From Gilliamella sp. ESL0443 (GTDB taxonomy: Bacteria > Pseudomonadota > Gammaproteobacteria > Enterobacterales > Orbaceae): DNA of 64,000 nt. Positions 27,712-35,760 of this stretch are shown here, in pieces. Below the pieces are notes generated by a model. It had not been told where the DNA came from and made no database searches. It saw only the letters and a list, made by a program, of their open reading frames with translations. The stretch covers positions 1,116,001-1,180,000 of the forward strand of contig NZ_CP048263.1 in the NCBI RefSeq assembly GCF_019469165.1. The letters run 5' to 3'. Both the position numbers and the translations under genes were made by a program. How positions within the stretch are numbered: position 1 is the stretch's first letter; every line of letters starts with the position of its first letter.

Positions 27712-27918
27712 TTAAAATTCAGCGAGTTTTTTAAGTAATCTTTTCGTATCTTATAGATACATTTTTGCTCGTTCAATTGGAGAATGACTCAATAAAAATT
27801 CATCATCATTACGCTAAATTGAAATTGGCATTTCATGTAAAGATTTTAGTAATGTTATTACCTCAATACCACCTCGCTCGGTGATAATTGATAATTCTTG
27901 CTTAATAAAGTAACTCCT
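27712..27918 (-). pseudogene. possible decayed gene between ydiN-like and ydiB
   Basis: On the minus strand one frame reads about 69 codons that look coding (KQELSIITERGGIEVITLL, then SHSPIERAKMYL and TKRLLKKLAEF). It is broken by two stop codons before a final TAA just upstream of the ydiB ribosome binding site. There is no usable start. Further upstream (about 28010-28110) a second run, KLVSLEFLESYLKHQNN, lies before more stops. I do not recognise the ancestor. The evidence is only the protein-like composition, so this is tentative. Confidence 0.35.
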
Positions 27919-28141
27919 AACTGTTATTAAGCTTTTCTCAAATTATATAATCGCATTTGATAATTCTTAGATGTTTTTTCAAACCTAGGATTAATACTAA
28001 AAACACCAACATTAAGCCATAAAAAACACGAAAATCAGCGATAAATACTTTCCAGTATTATTTTGATGTTTAAGATAACTTTCTAAAAATTCTAGGCTTA
28101 CTAATTTACCATTTTTTTTACTTTAAATTACTTATCATCGT

Positions 28142-28172
28142 AAAGCACCTTATCGTGATATGGTGCTTTTTT
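28142..28172. terminator. hairpin after the ydiN-like gene
   Basis: AAAGCACC / GGTGCTTT stem with an inner TATC / GATA extension lies about 20 bases beyond the transporter stop. The U-run is long on the plus strand (six T) and only three on the minus strand, so it may be weak for the gene it follows. Confidence 0.6.
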
Positions 28173-28189
28173 AGTATTGCTGAAAGTCA

Positions 28190-29386
28190 TTAAATTTTAT
28201 TCATATCAATAACTTTTTTGAAACGTGAATAAACAATTAATCCTAATATTACACTTGATAATGCAACAACTAGATCGACTAAAATAGCATAGCTAACATT
28301 GATTAATGCTAACTTAGGGACTATTAGTGGAATGACAATAAATGATAAACCACTGAAAGTATACATTGTTCCAACTGCAAACCCTTTACGATCAGGAAAT
28401 AGCTGCTGCATAACAACTAAGGTGAGTTGTAATATACCTCCTGCTGCTGTTAATCCCATTCCTATTGCCACAATTAAACTCATTGTAGGATTAAGATTAA
28501 ATAAAAACATTAATAAAGTTAATGCAGAAAGTAACGGCAATATAATAATGCAATAAATTGGTTTTATGAATTTTTTAACAATATAGGCTGTTGTAAACAC
28601 AGAAATTATTGATGCAGTACTATAATAACTGATCAATTGTTTAGAAGCGATTGGTTCCATTCCTATACCTTTCTCTGCAATCGCAGGTAGCCATTGTAAA
28701 ATGATGACAAAGGTTGCAGTGGTGGTGAAGCCCATAATGATTAATAAAATACCTTCAAAGAAAATATTCGGCTTTCCAATGAAGTAGTCACTATGGCCTT
28801 CATTGCCACAAATAACTGTATTTTTGGAAGGAAATTTTCTTGGCGCTAAAAGTAAAAAATTAATAATGATAAAAGTAACAAAACCGATGAAAGCATAACC
28901 ATACCATAAATCATAAGCATGAAAGAATGTAACAATAAATGGTAAGACTAACGTTCCTATTGAAATAAATGCTTTAATTAAAACACTTGCAGTACCTGCC
29001 GAACGAGGAAAGCATTCGGTTAAAGCAGGCATGGAGCCGGTATCTAAAAATGAGTTTCCAGCACCAATAAACATAGCCAAACAAAATGCAACATGTATAT
29101 TGTGACAAAAGAGAGTCCCAACAAAAAAGATAATATAACAAGACATGCCCATAAGGATAAATGGTTTGCGTCCAAATTTATCAGATAGTATTCCGCCAAT
29201 AAACATTAATAATATTTTTCCATATCCTATCCCTGATGCAACGTAACCAATACCTATAACATCATCAGTTTTTAATTGTGCAGAAATTTCGACAGAAAAT
29301 TGCATAATTACTATTAAAGCAATACTTTGAATAATGTAATTAGCATAGATAGAGCCAGCTATCGAATATGAGTTGTGATTACTCAT
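28190..29386 (-). CDS. ydiN: MFS transporter, YdiN/YdiM-like
   Basis: The 398-residue twelve-helix major facilitator is closely similar to E. coli YdiN: GIGYVASGIGYGKIL, the A-motif GGILSDKFGRKPF after helix 2, SFLDTGSMPALTECFPRSAG, and ILQLTLVVMQQLFP. E. coli also has ydiN upstream of ydiB-aroD, which supports transport of a shikimate-pathway compound such as shikimate or quinate; this is inference. Unlike E. coli, a hairpin and about 500 bases with a likely decayed gene separate it from ydiB. Confidence 0.88.
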   Translation of the reverse strand: MSNHNSYSIAGSIYANYIIQSIALIVIMQFSVEISAQLKTDDVIGIGYVASGIGYGKILLMFIGGILSDKFGRKPFILMGMSCYIIFFVGTLFCHNIHVAFCLAMFIGAGNSFLDTGSMPALTECFPRSAGTASVLIKAFISIGTLVLPFIVTFFHAYDLWYGYAFIGFVTFIIINFLLLAPRKFPSKNTVICGNEGHSDYFIGKPNIFFEGILLIIMGFTTTATFVIILQWLPAIAEKGIGMEPIASKQLISYYSTASIISVFTTAYIVKKFIKPIYCIIILPLLSALTLLMFLFNLNPTMSLIVAIGMGLTAAGGILQLTLVVMQQLFPDRKGFAVGTMYTFSGLSFIVIPLIVPKLALINVSYAILVDLVVALSSVILGLIVYSRFKKVIDMNKI

Positions 29387-29690
29387 TAGTTAATACTCCA
29401 ATACAAATTTAAAAATCTTATAAAATTAACTGGCTCAATATTAGCGGTAAAAGTATCTGAATAAAAGGAAAAATAATCTTTGAAATAGTTTTATTAATTA
29501 ATTATTGTTAATTTAGATAAATTTTTTAAATAATCATCTCAGAATTGAAATTGGAGGAGCATTTTTTAAAAGATTATAAAAAATTGAATATTTCTAGCTA
29601 TGAAAAAAATCTAGATAGTTTATTTGTAATACGAATTGAGTAATGAATTTCAATGATAAATTTGATTGAGGATAATGATTGAAAAAAAAT
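29387..29690. other. intergenic region, nothing recognised
   Basis: There are about 300 very AT-rich bases between the tRNA-Gly 3' end and the MFS transporter start. I see no ORF, RNA gene or hairpin beyond short A/T runs. Confidence 0.5.
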
Positions 29691-29766
29691 TGGAGCGGGA
29701 AACGAGGTTCGAACTCGCGACCTCAACCTTGGCAAGGTTGCGCTCTACCAACTGAGCTATTCCCGC
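29691..29766 (-). tRNA. tRNA-Gly (anticodon GCC)
   Basis: The 76-base cloverleaf starts GCGGGAA, with D-arm AGCTCAGTTGGTAGAGC, anticodon loop CTTGCCAAG (GCC at 29731-29733), T-arm GAGTTCGAACCTC, and acceptor TTCCCGC followed by TCCA. The 3' CCA is encoded. Confidence 0.97.
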
Positions 29767-29788
29767 TTACAAAAAAAAGTGTTTTTAA

Positions 29789-29876
29789 TGGTGCCCGGGG
29801 CGAGACTTGAACTCGCACGGCCAAAAAGGCCGAGGGATTTTAAATCCCTTGTGTCTACCGATTTCACCACCCGGGC
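29789..29876 (-). tRNA. tRNA-Leu (anticodon TAA)
   Basis: The 88-base class II tRNA starts GCCCGGG, with anticodon loop TTTAAAA (TAA at 29840-29842), a long variable arm CTCGGCCTTTTTGGCCGT, and encoded CCA. It is nearly the same as E. coli leuZ. It lies 22 bases upstream of tRNA-Gly on the same strand, so the two are co-transcribed. In E. coli glyW and leuZ also share an operon, with cysT between; no tRNA-Cys is present here. Confidence 0.97.
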
Positions 29877-30070
29877 TCAAAACTTATTACCGAAAGGTAA
29901 CTGCGTTTTGGATGCTGTGCATTTTACCTATCTTAAAATTTACGTCAATAAAAAAATTAAAATAATTGTCTAACTGCTCAATGTTTGTCACATTTAAGGA
30001 AATTTTAATCAATTCCCTTAAAATTTGGATTTAATATAAATAAAAATTTTGGCTAATGTTTTGTTACTAA

Positions 30071-30409
30071 TTAGACGCTGAAAGATGATCCACAACCACA
30101 GGTTGTAGTTGCGTTTGGGTTATCAACAACAAAACGAGAACCCTGCAATCCTTCAATATAGTCTATAGTGCCTCCAACAAGATATTGTAAACTCATAGGG
30201 TCAATAATAAGTGAGACACCATTTTTTTCGATCGCCAGATCATCTTCATTTACTTTTTCATCAAATGTGAAACCATACTGGAATCCACTACAACCACCAC
30301 CAGTGATATAGACTCTTAATTTAAGATTTGGATTTTCTTCTTCCGTTACTAAAGTTTTTACCTTGTTTGCAGCAGCATCAGTAAAATTAATGGGTAACGC
30401 ATCGCTCAT
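30071..30409 (-). CDS. erpA: iron-sulfur cluster insertion protein ErpA
   Basis: The 112-residue A-type iron-sulfur carrier delivers [4Fe-4S] clusters to apo-enzymes, including those of isoprenoid synthesis. The three conserved cysteines are in [11 protein letters not shown] and CGCGSSF at the C-terminus. The N-terminal [18 protein letters not shown] and the [11 protein letters not shown] segment are those of ErpA rather than IscA. A strong AGGAG precedes the ATG. It diverges from hemL, whose pathway is iron-linked. Confidence 0.95.
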   Translation of the reverse strand: MSDALPINFTDAAANKVKTLVTEEENPNLKLRVYITGGGCSGFQYGFTFDEKVNEDDLAIEKNGVSLIIDPMSLQYLVGGTIDYIEGLQGSRFVVDNPNATTTCGCGSSFSV

Positions 30410-30567
30410 TTTATTCTCCTACTTTAAGTACTAATATATTATATACTCTTGAAAAAATAAAATACAAAATGAAAACATCAATTAGTTAAATTTGTAATAG
30501 CTTGCTTGAATTTAAGTTAATTTTATGAATAAATACGACAACAATTACTATAAAGAAGACCATAATT

Positions 30568-31860
30568 ATGCTTAAAACATTTAAATCTGAAATACTTTAC
30601 CGCGAAGCAATGGCTTTTATGCCAGGTGGTGTTAATTCACCTGTACGTGCTTTTAATGGAGTTGGTGGTACGCCATTATTTATAGAGAAAGCTAATGGTG
30701 CTTATATTTATGATGTTGATGAAAAAGCTTATATTGATTATGTCGGATCTTGGGGACCTATGATTTTAGGTCATAATGACCCTGATGTTGCCAATGCAGT
30801 TATTAACGCTGTTCGTAATGGTTTGAGTTATGGTGCGCCAACCGAAATCGAAACAAAAATGGCTAACCTAGTTACACAATTAATTCCATCAATAGAAATG
30901 TTACGTATGGTGAATTCAGGCACTGAGGCAACTATGAGTGCAATTCGCCTTGCACGAGGCTATACAGGACGTGACAAAATAATCAAATTTGAAGGTTGTT
31001 ACCATGGACATGCTGACTATTTGCTTGTTAAAGCCGGTTCTGGCGCGCTCACTTTTGGACACCCTACTTCACCGGGTGTGCCTGAGGATTTTGTTAAACA
31101 TACATTAGTTTGTGATTATAACGATTTAGAATCAGTAAAAAAACAATTTGAGCTATATCCTAATGAAATTGCTGCAATTATTATTGAACCTGTGGCAGGC
31201 AATATGAATTGTGTCCCAGCTAAAAAATCGTTCTTACAAGGATTAAGAAGCTTGTGTGATACTTACGGGGCTTTATTAATTATTGATGAGGTGATGACTG
31301 GGTTTAGGGTTGCACTTGGCGGAGCTCAAGAATATTATGATTTAGTTCCTGATTTGACTTGCTTAGGTAAGATTATAGGTGGCGGTATGCCTGTAGGTGC
31401 TTTTGGCGGGCGTGCTGAAATTATGCAACAATTAGCACCAACTGGACCAATTTATCAAGCAGGAACACTTTCAGGGAATCCTGTTGCTATGGCAGCGGGT
31501 TATGCCACGTTGACAAAGTTAATGGATGTTGGTATTTATTCAGAGTTAGAAGAAAAAACTGCCTCACTAGTTAATGGCCTATATGCAGAAGCAAAACGAT
31601 ATAATATTCCGTTTGTGGTTAATCATGCAGGAGGAATGTTTGGATTTTTCTTTACAAATGCTCTAGAAGTGAGCAGTTATAAGGATGTAATGAATTGTGA
31701 TGTTGAATTATTCAAGAAATTCTATCATCATATGCTCGCCGAAGGGGTTTACTTTGCGCCTTCAGCTTTCGAAGCAGGTTTCATGTCACTTATGCACACA
31801 GATAAAGAAATCGATCATACGATTGATGCAGCAAGTCGTTTTTTTAAAAACATAAGTTAA
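30568..31860 (+). CDS. hemL: glutamate-1-semialdehyde 2,1-aminomutase
   Basis: The 430-residue PLP enzyme converts glutamate-1-semialdehyde to 5-aminolevulinate in the C5 haem pathway. The PLP lysine is K268 in [34 protein letters not shown] at the start, [25 protein letters not shown] and [12 protein letters not shown] are all standard. The cell therefore makes at least this step of haem, although it also carries a haem import locus further along. Confidence 0.98.
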   Translation: MLKTFKSEILYREAMAFMPGGVNSPVRAFNGVGGTPLFIEKANGAYIYDVDEKAYIDYVGSWGPMILGHNDPDVANAVINAVRNGLSYGAPTEIETKMANLVTQLIPSIEMLRMVNSGTEATMSAIRLARGYTGRDKIIKFEGCYHGHADYLLVKAGSGALTFGHPTSPGVPEDFVKHTLVCDYNDLESVKKQFELYPNEIAAIIIEPVAGNMNCVPAKKSFLQGLRSLCDTYGALLIIDEVMTGFRVALGGAQEYYDLVPDLTCLGKIIGGGMPVGAFGGRAEIMQQLAPTGPIYQAGTLSGNPVAMAAGYATLTKLMDVGIYSELEEKTASLVNGLYAEAKRYNIPFVVNHAGGMFGFFFTNALEVSSYKDVMNCDVELFKKFYHHMLAEGVYFAPSAFEAGFMSLMHTDKEIDHTIDAASRFFKNIS

Positions 31861-31929
31861 TTTGATAAAATATAGTAAATTATACCCATAGCGATTAAAA
31901 TTTTAACTATTAACATAGGTAATAAATTT

Positions 31930-32403
31930 ATGGTTAATCCTTTAAAAGAAGGTGAAAAAGCACCTCAATTTTCTCTGCCTGATCAGGATGGTGAGCTAAT
32001 TAGTTCAAAAGATTTCAAAGGTCAGCGTATTTTGCTCTATTTCTATCCGAAAGCGATGACTCCTGGTTGTACAGTACAAGCTTGCAATTTACGAGACAGT
32101 GCTGACGATTTTAAGAAATATAATGTAGTTGTTATTGGTATTAGTACGGATAAACCTGAAAAGCTATCGCGTTTTGTTGATAAAGAATTGTTGAATTTTA
32201 CTCTACTTTCAGATGAGGATCATAAAACCTCTGAAGCGTTTGGTGTTTGGGGCGAAAAAGAGTTTATGGGAAAAACTTATGACGGTATCCATCGTATAAG
32301 CTTTTTGATTGGTAAAGATGGTAAGATCGAGAAAGTCTTTGATGACTTCAAAACGACCAACCATCACACTGTGGTTTTAGATTATCTTAAGAACCATAGT
32401 TAA
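31930..32403 (+). CDS. bcp: thioredoxin-dependent thiol peroxidase (Bcp/PrxQ)
   Basis: The 157-residue atypical 2-Cys peroxiredoxin reduces hydroperoxides, with thioredoxin as donor. The peroxidatic cysteine is C47 in AMTPGCTVQAC and the resolving C52 is five residues on, the same as in E. coli Bcp. PDQDGELISSKDFKGQ and GISTDKPEKLSRF are family segments. It follows hemL by 70 bases and ends in a terminator that overlaps the convergent perM. Confidence 0.95.
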   Translation: MVNPLKEGEKAPQFSLPDQDGELISSKDFKGQRILLYFYPKAMTPGCTVQACNLRDSADDFKKYNVVVIGISTDKPEKLSRFVDKELLNFTLLSDEDHKTSEAFGVWGEKEFMGKTYDGIHRISFLIGKDGKIEKVFDDFKTTNHHTVVLDYLKNHS

Positions 32404-32415
32404 CACTTCTAATTA

Positions 32416-32449
32416 AAGCAGATTATATTTTCATTAATCTGCTTTTTTT
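32416..32449 (+). terminator. terminator after bcp
   Basis: AAGCAGATTA / TAATCTGCTT with a 9-base loop is followed by a long T-run on the plus strand. It overlaps the last codons of the convergent perM gene. Confidence 0.88.
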
Positions 32450-33519
32450 CCATTTTTAATATTATTAATTTCTTCAAGATTTGGCCAAGCATTTATAATC
32501 GCTTTAACTAAAGTTGCTAACGGTATAGCAAAAAATACGCCCCAAAATCCCCATAACCCGCCAAAAATGATAACAGCTACAATAATCACTAAAGGATGCA
32601 AGTTAAGTTTTTCAGAGAAAAGATAAGGAACCAATAAATTGCCATCAAGAGCCTGAATAAGGATATAAAAGAACATTAAATATCCAAATTGTGCAGTAAC
32701 CCCCCATTGGAAAAGTGCAATTAGGACAATAGGGATACTTGAAATAATAATACCAATGTAAGGAATAAGTACTGAAACACCAACTAACACTGCTAACAAT
32801 AATCCATAATCTAAACCAAAATACCAAAATGGAATATAGACACAGGCAGTTAAAATAATGATGTGTAAAACATTACCGACTATGTAATTAGATATTTGTT
32901 GATCCATCTCTGTAGCTACTTTGTTTAATATTGTTCGATTTTTTGGTAATATTTTCGAACAATATCCCCATATCTTAGATTTATCTTTCAATAAGAAAAA
33001 CATAATAATCGGAACTAATACCGCATTTATAGCAACAGAAACTAAGCTAAACAGTGAGCTAATTGAAAACTGGAGCAATGAGTTACCTGTTTGCATAACT
33101 TTATTAGTTATACCTTGGAGTATTGAGTCAAATAGACCAACATCGATAAGCTCCGGATAATGTTCAGGCAATGATGTGATGAATTTATTTACAAAATTCA
33201 ACATATTTGGGATATTTGTTATTAAACTAACACCTTGTTGCCAAATCAATGGTAACAAAATCATAATTCCGGTTAAGCCGACAAACATAAATACAAATAG
33301 TACAATAACAACAGCTAATGTGTGAGGAACTCTCTTTTGTTGTAAATACTTAACCGGTCTATCTAGTAGATAAGATAAAACAATAGCAATCAAAATAGGC
33401 AGTAAAATTTTATTGAAAAAATAGATGATAAAAAATAAAACAATGATAACAATCATTAACGAAACCACATGAGGATCGCTAAAGCGTTTTTTGTACCATT
33501 CAATAAACAATTTTAACAT
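32434..33519 (-). CDS. perM: AI-2E family transporter, PerM-like
   Basis: The 361-residue polytopic protein of the AI-2E/PerM family has eight or so hydrophobic segments. Typical stretches are LLPILIAIVLSYLLDRPVKYLQQKRVP near 35-65, a long amphipathic periplasmic region at 100-150, and the C-terminal DGNLLVPYLFSEKLNLHPLVIIVAVIIFGGLWGFWGVFFAIPLA in part. Members export small compounds or ions (autoinducer-2 in TqsA); the substrate of PerM is unclear. An AAGGAG site precedes the ATG. It is close to bcp in E. coli too. Confidence 0.88.
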   Translation of the reverse strand: MLKLFIEWYKKRFSDPHVVSLMIVIIVLFFIIYFFNKILLPILIAIVLSYLLDRPVKYLQQKRVPHTLAVVIVLFVFMFVGLTGIMILLPLIWQQGVSLITNIPNMLNFVNKFITSLPEHYPELIDVGLFDSILQGITNKVMQTGNSLLQFSISSLFSLVSVAINAVLVPIIMFFLLKDKSKIWGYCSKILPKNRTILNKVATEMDQQISNYIVGNVLHIIILTACVYIPFWYFGLDYGLLLAVLVGVSVLIPYIGIIISSIPIVLIALFQWGVTAQFGYLMFFYILIQALDGNLLVPYLFSEKLNLHPLVIIVAVIIFGGLWGFWGVFFAIPLATLVKAIINAWPNLEEINNIKNGKKAD

Positions 33520-33552
33520 CTATAACTCCTTTTTGTAGTTTATTAATCTAAC

Positions 33553-35070
33553 CTATTTTTTGAAACCACCCAAGATTCCTCGAGTAATTTGTCTTCCAAT
33601 TTGATTTACCATCTGTCTAGTCGCACTTTTAGCAACACTTTGTACGATACCGTCATGCTGTCCACCTTTTGGGCCGGTTCTACCAAAAATAAGTGAACTT
33701 AAAAAGTCCATTATACCACCATGTTCCTCTTTATCAGATGGATTCTGATTGGAATCAGTTTCTATTGAATTTTGACTATTTTCAGTATTTATACTAAAAC
33801 CCTGTTTAAGTTTTTCGTAGGCTGATTCGCGATCGATGGTTTTTGAATATTTATCATAAAAGCGAGATTTTTGAATAATCGTCAACTGTTTTTCTATATC
33901 CATAGGCCCCATTTTTGATTCTGGCGCTATTATCATTCCGCGTTGAACAATATTAGGGCGCCCCTTTTCATCTAGAAATGAAATTAAAGCCTCTCCTACC
34001 CCAAGCTCCATAATAGCTTTTTCAGTGTTAAAATTTGGGTTAGCTCGCATGGTTTGAGCTGCCACTTTGACTGCTTTTTGATCTTTAGGTGTAAATGCTC
34101 GTAAAGCGTGCTGCACTCGATTCCCCAATTGACCAAGGATAGTTTCTGGAATATCGGTTGGGCTTTGTGTAGCAAAATAAATCCCCACTCCTTTAGAACG
34201 AATAAGGCGAACAACTTGTTCGATTTTTTCTAATAATGCGGGAGAAATATCATTAAAAAGTAAATGTGCTTCGTCAAAGAAAAAAACAAGTTTTGGTTTA
34301 TCAAGGTCACCTACTTCTGGTAAATGCTCGAATAGTTCTGATAATAACCAAAGTAAAAATACTGAATATAATTTTGGTGAATTATATAATTTACTGGCAG
34401 ATAAAATATTAATAACACCACGACCATCAGCATTAGTTTGCATTAAATCATGTATATCAAACATCGGCTCACCTAGAAAGAATTCAGCACCTTGCTGTTC
34501 TAAAGTAAGCAATCCACGTTGAATAGCACCAATAGTTGTTAAACTTATATTGCCATATTGGGTAGTAAATTTTTTAGCGTTATCACCAATAAATTGGATG
34601 AATGTTCTTAAATCCTTAAAGTCTAGTAATAATAATCCATTATCATCGGCAATTTTAAAAACTAATTGTAGAACGCCAGATTGAATGTCATTGAGATTTA
34701 ATAATCGACCTAATAATATAGGACCTATATCGGAAACTGTACTGCGAACGGGAATACCATTTTCACCAAATACATCCCATATTTCTAAAGGAGAAGAATT
34801 AGGAAGCCAATCTTTTACACCAATACTTTCTAGCCGTGCTTTTAATTTTTCAGATAATAGGCCATTTTCCCCTAAACCGGTCAAATCACCTTTTACATCA
34901 GCAAGAAACACGGGTACACCAATCTGCGAGAATTTTTCCGCTATCTTTTGTAGGGTTACGGTCTTACCTGTACCTGTTGCACCGGTAATTAAACCATGGC
35001 GATTAGCCAACGATGCAAGGATGTATAAATCATTACCTTCACTTTTTGCAATAACGATCTTTTCATTCAT
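33553..35070 (-). CDS. yjgR: HerA-like ATPase YjgR (DUF853)
   Basis: This P-loop ATPase of about 505 residues belongs to the DUF853 family. Walker A GATGTGKT lies near residue 30 and the Walker B region [13 protein letters not shown] near 260; [31 protein letters not shown] and the C-terminal [35 protein letters not shown] tail are typical of E. coli YjgR. The GGGAG site touches the first ATG, so the second ATG (35070) is chosen. Function is not established; the fold is that of HerA/FtsK DNA-translocating ATPases. Confidence 0.9.
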   Translation of the reverse strand: MNEKIVIAKSEGNDLYILASLANRHGLITGATGTGKTVTLQKIAEKFSQIGVPVFLADVKGDLTGLGENGLLSEKLKARLESIGVKDWLPNSSPLEIWDVFGENGIPVRSTVSDIGPILLGRLLNLNDIQSGVLQLVFKIADDNGLLLLDFKDLRTFIQFIGDNAKKFTTQYGNISLTTIGAIQRGLLTLEQQGAEFFLGEPMFDIHDLMQTNADGRGVINILSASKLYNSPKLYSVFLLWLLSELFEHLPEVGDLDKPKLVFFFDEAHLLFNDISPALLEKIEQVVRLIRSKGVGIYFATQSPTDIPETILGQLGNRVQHALRAFTPKDQKAVKVAAQTMRANPNFNTEKAIMELGVGEALISFLDEKGRPNIVQRGMIIAPESKMGPMDIEKQLTIIQKSRFYDKYSKTIDRESAYEKLKQGFSINTENSQNSIETDSNQNPSDKEEHGGIMDFLSSLIFGRTGPKGGQHDGIVQSVAKSATRQMVNQIGRQITRGILGGFKK

Positions 35071-35172
35071 AGACATCTCCCATTCAAAAATTGCTATTAA
35101 AACAATTGAGAATATTGTAAGCTGAATTATTGTTAACTGCTATTATTTTAATTAATCTTATAAGGAGGCTGT

Positions 35173-35388
35173 ATGTTTCCAGAATACCGTGATTTAATCT
35201 CTAAACTAAAAAACTCAGATTTACATTTCCAAAAATTATTTGATGAGCACAATGAGCTCGATCAAAAAATTAAAAATATCGAGTCTGGTATTGCAATTGA
35301 TACTTCGGAAACGATTGAAAGTCTAAAAAAACTGAAGCTAAAATTAAAAGATGAACTTTACGAAATTTTGAAAAAAGCTTCTAAATAA
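35173..35388 (+). CDS. DUF465 (YdcH family) small coiled-coil protein
   Basis: The 71-residue protein consists of two helices. It opens MFPEYRDLISKLK, has HFQKLFDEHNELDQKI and ends LKKLKLKLKDELYEILKKA, the pattern of YdcH/DUF465. A strong AAGGAGG site precedes the ATG. The family is widespread in proteobacteria without a settled function. A terminator follows. Confidence 0.88.
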   Translation: MFPEYRDLISKLKNSDLHFQKLFDEHNELDQKIKNIESGIAIDTSETIESLKKLKLKLKDELYEILKKASK

Positions 35389-35427
35389 CTCATCAAATAT
35401 AAGCTTATAAAGCTTTATTGTGTTATA

Positions 35428-35448
35428 AAACCCCAAGCTGTGGGGTTT
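35428..35448 (+). terminator. terminator after the DUF465 gene
   Basis: AAACCCCA / TGGGGTTT stem with a five-base AGCTG loop is followed by AATTTTAT. Confidence 0.8.
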
Positions 35449-35486
35449 AATTTTATAGCAATTTTTTGCAAATCATTTATAGAAAG

Positions 35487-35567
35487 TTATTTATTAACTT
35501 TCTCTTGTTCTTTTTTCAGTTTGCGATGTTTGATTAGTGTAATTAAATTTTTGTGTGGGGTTTTCAT
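35487..35567 (-). CDS. very small basic protein, 26 residues, downstream of mgtA
   Basis: A 26-codon ORF (starts MKTPHKNLITLIKH, 8 Lys in total) has a textbook AGGAG site at 35574-35578, 6 bases before the ATG. It lies 190 bases downstream of the mgtA stop on the same strand. The protein is basic with no membrane helix. I do not recognise it. The strong ribosome binding site is the main evidence that it is translated. Confidence 0.5.
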   Translation of the reverse strand: MKTPHKNLITLIKHRKLKKEQEKVNK

Positions 35568-35760
35568 TTTTTACTCCTCTTATTGTTATTTATAGGCTCC
35601 TTAAAAACATTTCTAAAAAGCTCGATTATTTATACAAATATTATTATCAATTATATTTATCAAATGTGTACTCATCACTACTATAACACACTAGTTCAAT
35701 ATTTATACTTCTTTAGTTAATGATGTAAGCAACATCGTCACTTACATCAATTTTGTTATT

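Noticed and set aside
29779..29973. 64-codon plus-strand ORF across the tRNA-Leu gene
   Set aside because: It is the antisense translation of the tRNA (GARLELARPKRPRDFKSL), a familiar artefact, and has no ribosome binding site.
34685..35125. 146-codon plus-strand ORF opposite yjgR
   Set aside because: It is antisense to the Walker A region of a conserved gene and has no family resemblance.
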